This document shows, in pieces, positions 1-4,475 of a stretch of 6,873 nt of DNA. Both the position numbers and the translations under genes were made by a program. The stretch is taken from NCBI GenBank assembly GCA_041601535.1, contig JBFIHZ010000223.1, positions 1-6,873 of the forward strand, given 5' to 3'. The notes beneath the pieces were generated by a model. The model saw only the letters and a program-made list of their open reading frames with translations, ran no database searches and had not been told where the DNA came from. Source of the DNA: JBFIHZ01 sp041601535 (GTDB lineage: Bacteria > Pseudomonadota > Gammaproteobacteria > Xanthomonadales > SZUA-36). How positions within the stretch are numbered: position 1 is the stretch's first letter; every line of letters begins with the position of its first letter.

Positions 1-1667
1 CCAGACGGGAGGAAGTCAACCACCTGCAAGTCGTCATAGGTTGTATGGAATACGCTGAGGTTCAGGCGCAAACGATTATCCAGCCATTGCGATTTGAGAC
101 CAGCCTCCAGATTGTTTGACGTTTCCTGGTCATAAGGTGTCACTGCCGACACCAGGTCATAGGGCTCGCCATTGAAGCCACCTGCCTTGTAGCCCGTAGC
201 GAACAGCCCGTAAAGCATGACGTCATCAGTGAAGTGGTAACTCAGGGATGCCGATCCGGTAAACTCACTCCAGCTTTCCTTGGCCATGGCGTTAATGGGG
301 TTCTGGGAAGGGTCAACGAAAACGTCACCCAAGCCTCCCTCTGTTCCGTGATAAACCGAAAAATCTTTCTCGTCAGATGAGTAACGGCCACCAACCGTCA
401 GGTTGGTACGCTCGCCAACATCGTAAGACAGCTGTCCAAAAATCCCGTAACTGGTTGTCTTGTTGGCAGTCCTGAGATCTGTGGTTGTGGCGAATGGCGG
501 CCCAGCGTAGCTCAGGGAATCACGGTTCTCGCCGATCTTCTTACGGTCATCGGAGTACACATACACGCCCCCAATCCAATGCAACGCACTGTCCTGCTGG
601 CTGTTATCAAGCCGAAATTCCTGGCTGAACTGACTGGCTTTGTCATTGTTACCCTGTAGCAGCACATCCAGTGGTGTGCCGAAGATATCGGCAAACCGGT
701 CCATTTCCGCATCCATCCAACCGGTAATGGAGGTCAACCGGAGTTGCTCAGTAAAGTCCCAGGTGACTTCCGCTGTTCCGATCACAATTGTTCGCGTAAA
801 GATCAGATCATCACGGTCTGAGACATCGGTTTTCCAGGGATCGCAGCTGGGTTCGGTGAAATTACCGAACGGCGGCTCCAAGTATGGCTTGGTGCAGTCA
901 GGGCCGCGCCGGATTGGCGCGCCGTCATCATCTTCCGACCACTCCAGTTTCAGCAGCAAGTCAAAGTCTTGAGTGGGCGTGAAGCGCCACTGACCACGGA
1001 GACTGGTGTTCCGCACATAGTCCACATCACGCCCGCTGGAAAGATCTTTGGTAAAACCATCGCGATCATCGAAGTGAAACGACAACCGGCCCGAGGAGTT
1101 GTCGGATAAGCCCCCGTTCAGGTAGGCGTTAACTTCCATCAGGCTGTAATTGCCGACGGTGGCTTCCACCATCGCCTCATTTTCCTGAGTTGGACGCCGG
1201 TTGATGATGTGCAGCAGTCCGGCTGAAGCATTCCGCCCAAATGCCGTGCCCTGCGGGCCTCGCAGGATTTCCACCTGCTCGACATCCATGATTTTTAGCG
1301 ACTTGGCGAAGTCAGAACCGATGACTATGTTGTCAACGTAGGTAGCCACTCCTGAATCTCCAGCGGCCCCTTCAGTTTGTGAGCTGATACCCCGCATGCT
1401 GAAGTCCTGCTGGCCTTTGTGAAAGCTGGTGAAGGTTGCGCCGGGAGTCAACGCAATGATCTGGTCGACGTTCTGGATTCGCTCACTGCGGATGAACTCG
1501 GAACTCAGTGTGCTGATGGATGATGGCACATCCTGCAGGCTCTCCTGCATCCGCCGGGCTGTTACAACGATTTCCTCCAATACAGCATCTTCGGCCGAGA
1601 CCATTTGCATCGGCGAAAAAAAGGAAAGAACCAATACTGGGCAAGCAAATCTCGTAACTGTGTGCAT
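1..1667 (-). CDS. TonB-dependent outer-membrane receptor, N-terminal part (C-terminus cut by window edge)
   Basis: This protein is a ligand-gated outer-membrane beta-barrel that imports a substrate using TonB-ExbBD energy. The frame is open from ATG at 1667 to the left edge, giving 555 codons. Family members usually have about 700-800 residues, so the last barrel strands are missing. Residues 1-25 form a signal peptide ending VSA before E26. A TonB box follows (LEEIVVTA, about 30-37, then RRMQESLQDVP). The plug domain spans roughly 45-160 and carries the hallmark VEILRGPQGTAFGRNASAG (132-150). Later aromatic, alternating segments such as TNLTVGGRYSS and MLYGLFATGYKAGGFN fit barrel strands. 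The start is secure because an in-frame TAA directly precedes the ATG and a GAGG lies 8 nt upstream. C258 and C275 could form a disulfide in an extracellular loop. It sits 154 bp downstream of a two-component system on the same strand. The family call is firm. The substrate cannot be told, and siderophore, glycan or other ligands remain possible. Confidence 0.96.
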   Translation of the reverse strand, partial: MHTVTRFACPVLVLSFFSPMQMVSAEDAVLEEIVVTARRMQESLQDVPSSISTLSSEFIRSERIQNVDQIIALTPGATFTSFHKGQQDFSMRGISSQTEGAAGDSGVATYVDNIVIGSDFAKSLKIMDVEQVEILRGPQGTAFGRNASAGLLHIINRRPTQENEAMVEATVGNYSLMEVNAYLNGGLSDNSSGRLSFHFDDRDGFTKDLSSGRDVDYVRNTSLRGQWRFTPTQDFDLLLKLEWSEDDDGAPIRRGPDCTKPYLEPPFGNFTEPSCDPWKTDVSDRDDLIFTRTIVIGTAEVTWDFTEQLRLTSITGWMDAEMDRFADIFGTPLDVLLQGNNDKASQFSQEFRLDNSQQDSALHWIGGVYVYSDDRKKIGENRDSLSYAGPPFATTTDLRTANKTTSYGIFGQLSYDVGERTNLTVGGRYSSDEKDFSVYHGTEGGLGDVFVDPSQNPINAMAKESWSEFTGSASLSYHFTDDVMLYGLFATGYKAGGFNGEPYDLVSAVTPYDQETSNNLEAGLKSQWLDNRLRLNLSVFHTTYDDLQVVDFLPS

Positions 1668-1675
1668 TTATTCGG

Positions 1676-1680
1676 CCTCA
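1676..1680 (-). promoter_or_regulatory. Ribosome binding site of the TonB-dependent receptor
   Basis: On the minus strand TGAGG lies 8 nt before the ATG at 1667, which is normal Shine-Dalgarno spacing. An in-frame TAA touches the ATG, so no longer start is possible. Together they fix the receptor start. Confidence 0.6.
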
Positions 1681-1779
1681 GGTATGCAGGAATTCCCGGT
1701 TATGTTTTTATCTTGGCTATCCTTCTGGACAGCGCATCCATAGTACGTAGGGATTCGAAAGCAAAGCATGACGGGAACA

Positions 1780-1799
1780 TGAACATTTTTTAATGTTCA
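1780..1799. promoter_or_regulatory. Perfect 8-4-8 palindrome with GAACAT hexamers, candidate operator
   Basis: TGAACATT (1780-1787) and AATGTTCA (1792-1799) are perfect inverted repeats around a 4-nt A/T spacer. A further direct copy of GAACAT abuts on the left (1775-1780), giving three hexamers in 24 bp. The site lies 22 bp after the kinase stop and 112 bp before the receptor ATG. The stem is AT-rich and has no T-tract after it in the direction of the genes, so it is a poor intrinsic terminator. A protein-binding operator for the receptor promoter is more likely. The binding protein is unknown. The neighbouring response regulator is a candidate by position only, because OmpR-family proteins more often bind direct repeats. 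Confidence 0.45.
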
Positions 1800-1821
1800 G
1801 TCTGCTTGCTCGCTCCAGGAT

Positions 1822-3267
1822 TCAGGACGGTGTCTGGCCGGTTTTGACTGCAGGTTGCGGGGGCAGGTTGTCTGGAAGAGAAATAGTGACTTTCAGGCCA
1901 GGTGAATTGTCTTCCAGATACAGATGACCATGGTGCCATTTGGCTACGGCATGCACCAGGCTCAGACCCAGTCCATTACCGGACCCTCCCCGGTGTGAGT
2001 CACGACGATAGAATCGCTCAATAACCTTGTCGCGAAACTCCGCTGGGATTCCTTCACCATTATCGGCAACTTCCAGCTTGATGGAATCACCGTTGCGGTA
2101 GTTCCTTACTGTAATCTGGCAGCCGGGTGCAGTGTGTTTGAGAGCGTTTTCCACCAGGTTGCACAATGCCTGGAACAACAACTCCCGGTCAGCAAGGACA
2201 ACTTCTCCCGAGGTGGTCCCAACCGCAACTGTGTGACCGGTTTCCTCGGCCAGGGGTTCGTAGAGCTCAACCACGTCCTCGATTGCCTGGTCCAGGTTGA
2301 CCAACATGAACTCACGCTGGGTACTGCCGGATTCAAGCCGCACTATCCGCAACAACGCCCCAAAGGTTGCCAATAGCTGATCAGCTTCACTCAACGCGTT
2401 GTCAACCCGCTCTGTGGCCAGTTCATCGTCATTCAAGCTGCTGCGCAACTCTTCCAGATGATTGCGTAACCGGGTCAATGGCGTGCGGAGGTCGTGTGCT
2501 ATCGAATTCGAAACAGACTGGACACTTTCCATCAACTGCTGGATCTGGTCCATCATCTGGTTGAAGTTGACAGCGAGGCGGCCAAATTCATCGTCCGAGT
2601 GTGAAACCGGGACTCTCAGCCCCAGGTTCCCTTCCCGGATATATTGACTGGCGCGATTGATCACCTCAAGGCGATTGTTCACAACCCTTGCAACGATAAT
2701 GCCCGCAGACCCACCCAGCACGAGCAAAATAAGAAAACCCCAGATATAGGTGGTCGCCAGCAGGATTCGCGTTTCCCGTGTCTGCTCAACGCTGTGCGCA
2801 TAGAACAATCGATGCCCACCTTCGGTATTGATCAGCCGGCCCACGAAAGACATGCCGGAATTTTCATCCTCACCGTAGCGGGTTTCGGAAAAACTCAGCC
2901 ACGCAGATTCAGGCATTTTTTCCCGACAAGCCTGCTGCACCAGCCGTAATGTTTCCTGTATGTGCACGCTTCCAGCCAGTGCCTCGCAGTCCTTGTTCAA
3001 AAGAATATAGCGTGATGCCCCGTACGGATCTGCTTCTACCCGCTCATTGATCTCTTCGATCAACTCCGGGAAGCCGGCCTCCTCCAGCACAAACACAACT
3101 GCGTCATTCAGAACCGAATCAACCAGCCCGTGTACCTCACGTTCCAGGTAGGTGGAGGTGCGAGTGAAAATGAATCCCCCCAGAAGCAGGAATGCCAGGT
3201 AGAAAAGCCCTGTCAGGGTAAGCATCAGCCTGAAGCTGACGTTGTTCCACAGGCTAATCTGGCGCAC
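1822..3267 (-). CDS. Two-component sensor histidine kinase (HAMP-HisKA-HATPase_c)
   Basis: This is an inner-membrane kinase of 481 residues that autophosphorylates on histidine and passes phosphate to the adjacent regulator. Transmembrane helix 1 is at about 13-35 and helix 2 at about 168-193, enclosing a periplasmic region of about 130 residues that I do not recognise and that has cysteines C94 and C114. A HAMP linker covers about 190-243. The H-box is IAHDLRTPLTRLR with H258. The ATPase domain has the N-box NLVENALKH (N370, N374), the G1 motif DNGEGI (402-407), the F-box around F419 and the G2 motif GNGLGLSLV (430-438). All catalytic motifs are intact. The start is GTG at 3267: an in-frame TGA lies two codons upstream, and starting at the next Met (M15) would cut into helix 1. 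It overlaps the end of the regulator by 14 bp, which implies translational coupling. It stops with TGA at 1824-1822. The signal is unknown. Confidence 0.96.
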   Translation of the reverse strand: MRQISLWNNVSFRLMLTLTGLFYLAFLLLGGFIFTRTSTYLEREVHGLVDSVLNDAVVFVLEEAGFPELIEEINERVEADPYGASRYILLNKDCEALAGSVHIQETLRLVQQACREKMPESAWLSFSETRYGEDENSGMSFVGRLINTEGGHRLFYAHSVEQTRETRILLATTYIWGFLILLVLGGSAGIIVARVVNNRLEVINRASQYIREGNLGLRVPVSHSDDEFGRLAVNFNQMMDQIQQLMESVQSVSNSIAHDLRTPLTRLRNHLEELRSSLNDDELATERVDNALSEADQLLATFGALLRIVRLESGSTQREFMLVNLDQAIEDVVELYEPLAEETGHTVAVGTTSGEVVLADRELLFQALCNLVENALKHTAPGCQITVRNYRNGDSIKLEVADNGEGIPAEFRDKVIERFYRRDSHRGGSGNGLGLSLVHAVAKWHHGHLYLEDNSPGLKVTISLPDNLPPQPAVKTGQTPS

Positions 3268-3931
3268 GTATCACATACCCGGCACCCCTGATGGTATGCA
3301 GCAGGGGCTGTTCGAAATTCCGGTCGATTTTCTGTCTCAAGCGGCTGATGTGAACATCGATTACATTGGTTTGGGGATTGAAGTGATATTCCCAAACCCG
3401 CTCCAGAATCATCGTGCGGGTGACAACCTGGCCAGCATGCCTCATCAAAAACTCCAACAGCCTGAACTCTCGGTCTTTCAGGTTGACGGGCTTGCCTCCG
3501 CGCCGGCATTCTCTCGATAACAAATTGATTTCCAGGTCGGCAACGGCGATTGAAGTTTCCTCTGAATGAGCCGTGAATGCCCGGGATTGTGCTTCGATGC
3601 GAGCCAGCAGCTCCGAGAACGCAAAGGGCTTGACCAGGTAGTCGCTGCCCCCCACGCGCAAACCTTTTACCCGCTCGTCGACATCCGCCAATGCACTCAG
3701 GATGATTACGGGGGTCTGGTTCTCAGAGGCACGTATTGTGCGGATGATTGCAAGACCATCCATGCTGGGAAGCATGCGATCAATCACCATCACGTCGTAT
3801 GTTCCACTCGCAGCGTACAGCAAGCCAACTTTGCCATCACCAATGACATCAACACTGTGGCCTGCTTCCCTCAGGCCCTTCCGGACATAATCTGCGACTA
3901 ACTTGTCATCTTCGATAAGCAGAATTCGCAT
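3254..3931 (-). CDS. OmpR/PhoB-family response regulator
   Basis: This is a 225-residue cytoplasmic transcription regulator, the usual length for the family. The receiver domain is about residues 1-115. It has the acidic pair D8/D9, the phospho-acceptor D51 (in VIDRMLPSMDG), the switch residue S79 and K101 in the KPF motif, so it should be phosphorylatable. The C-terminal winged-helix DNA-binding domain is about 125-222, with the family signature LKDREFRLLEFL, the recognition-helix segment NVIDVHISRLRQKID, and the wing ending TIRGAGYVIR. The ATG at 3931 begins directly with the receiver strand MRILLIEDD. I see no strong Shine-Dalgarno before it, only GTGATGA. It is the first gene of the unit with the kinase, whose GTG lies inside its last codons. 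Likely targets are the downstream receptor and possibly its own promoter, inferred from position only. The family is certain. The subfamily is not assigned. Confidence 0.96.
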   Translation of the reverse strand: MRILLIEDDKLVADYVRKGLREAGHSVDVIGDGKVGLLYAASGTYDVMVIDRMLPSMDGLAIIRTIRASENQTPVIILSALADVDERVKGLRVGGSDYLVKPFAFSELLARIEAQSRAFTAHSEETSIAVADLEINLLSRECRRGGKPVNLKDREFRLLEFLMRHAGQVVTRTMILERVWEYHFNPQTNVIDVHISRLRQKIDRNFEQPLLHTIRGAGYVIRAPD

Positions 3932-3984
3932 CAGTCATCACATCAAAACAAGTTCCAAAAGCACCCAGGCAACCACAAGATAAG

Positions 3985-4019
3985 CCGGAGTTGTGAGCGC
4001 ACATCTTACACCGGAGTTG
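3985..4019. repeat. Pair of 9-bp direct repeats upstream of the response regulator
   Basis: CCGGAGTTG occurs at 3985-3993 and 4011-4019, starting 26 bp apart. On the gene strand this is CAACTCCGG, at 54-88 bp upstream of the regulator ATG. Direct repeats in a regulator's own leader fit an OmpR-type binding region, but 26 bp is not the usual 10-11 bp repeat spacing. The pair may be chance or a remnant of a short duplication. Confidence 0.3.
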
Positions 4020-4064
4020 GATACCAGGGGCCGGTGCGGCATAAACCGCGACTGATCGCCCGTT

Positions 4065-4085
4065 CTCGCCACCCGCCACGCGCCA
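4065..4085. repeat. Three imperfect tandem heptamers (CNCGCCA type)
   Basis: CTCGCCA (4065-4071), CCCGCCA (4072-4078) and CGCGCCA (4079-4085) follow each other without a gap and differ only at the second and third bases. They lie in the non-coding gap. Such GC-rich micro-repeats usually arise by slippage. I see no function. Confidence 0.35.
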
Positions 4086-4422
4086 GCGTCCCTCAGCCTC
4101 GCCCACAACACACTTCGCAGAAGCCCGATGGCATCAGCATGTGTGCCCGTCAATATAGCCTTTATCCAGGGTAAGCTGTTGCTTGTCCGCCACCTGCCCG
4201 GCGCACCCGAAGGTGAGGGCAAGTGGCGCATCAACAGCAGAGCGGTGGAAAGCTTCGCCCTGGGCGCCGAAGTTGGCATCAACTGCGCGACAAATAGTGG
4301 CCAGGTCATCCTGAAAATGCCCATGGACGATCCAGCGGTTGATAACGCCACCGCACTGGACGGCGGCAACACCGTGGTGCCACGCAGTGAGGGGGCGCGG
4401 AAGCGCTGACCCCACAGTAACG

Positions 4423-4454
4423 GGAATAAAGAAACGGGGGCCGAGGCCCCCGTT
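4423..4454 (-). terminator. Intrinsic (Rho-independent) terminator of the large surface-protein gene
   Basis: On the minus strand AACGGGGGCC (4454-4445) and GGCCCCCGTT (4442-4433) form a perfect 10-bp GC-rich inverted repeat separated by 2 nt. The innermost pairs presumably open to make the loop. The T-rich run TTTCTTTATT follows at once. The stem begins 21 nt after the TAA at 4476. On the plus strand the flanking sequence is GTTAATCAT, a poor U-tract, so the terminator works mainly for the minus-strand gene. It separates that gene from the two-component unit downstream. Confidence 0.9.
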
Positions 4455-4475
4455 AATCATGCTTGGACTTGTCGC

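Larger units (their letters stand above)
3932..4432. other. About 500-bp gap with no convincing gene; weak plus-strand ORF and short repeats
   Basis: The gap lies between the terminator of the large surface-protein gene and the response regulator, so it should contain the promoter of the two-component unit, but I could not pick a -35/-10 pair with confidence. Overlapping ORFs exist on both strands. The most protein-like is plus-strand 4128-4409 (93 codons, ATG to TGA). It has balanced charge, GC-rich wobble positions and no family that I recognise. It would be convergent to the large gene. Its ATG has no clear ribosome binding site, and its first dozen codons read poorly. The minus-strand ORF 4372-3938 shares the same wobble phase and has the Leu/Ser/Arg/Pro-rich composition of an antisense shadow. 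The region could be a decayed gene fragment. I do not call a CDS here. Confidence 0.4.

Noticed and set aside
1668..1779. Sigma-70 promoter for the receptor (candidates near TTGCTT and TAAAAA on the minus strand)
   Set aside because: No pair of hexamers had both acceptable sequence and 16-18 bp spacing, so I do not call a promoter.
1429..1793. Plus-strand ORFs 1429-1743 and 1605-1793
   Set aside because: They are antisense to the start of the TonB-dependent receptor and to its leader. Their composition is unlike a real protein and the receptor frame has clear family motifs.
1780..1799. Palindrome as an intrinsic terminator for the kinase gene
   Set aside because: The stem is AT-rich and the sequence following it on the minus strand (TGTTCCCG) is not a T-tract.
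1775..1799. GAAC/GTTC elements as a LexA (SOS) box
   Set aside because: The spacing between the half-sites does not match the GTTC-N7-GTTC or CTGT-N8-ACAG forms, and no DNA-repair gene is nearby.
3938..4372. Minus-strand ORF of 144 codons in the gap before the response regulator
   Set aside because: It is Leu/Ser/Arg/Pro-rich, has no motif, shares its wobble phase with the more protein-like plus-strand ORF, and has no ribosome binding site. It looks like an antisense shadow.
4134..4460. Minus-strand ORF of 108 codons that would start inside the terminator
   Set aside because: Its start codon lies at the terminator hairpin of the large gene and it overlaps other ORFs codon for codon. No family was recognised, so coding use is unlikely.
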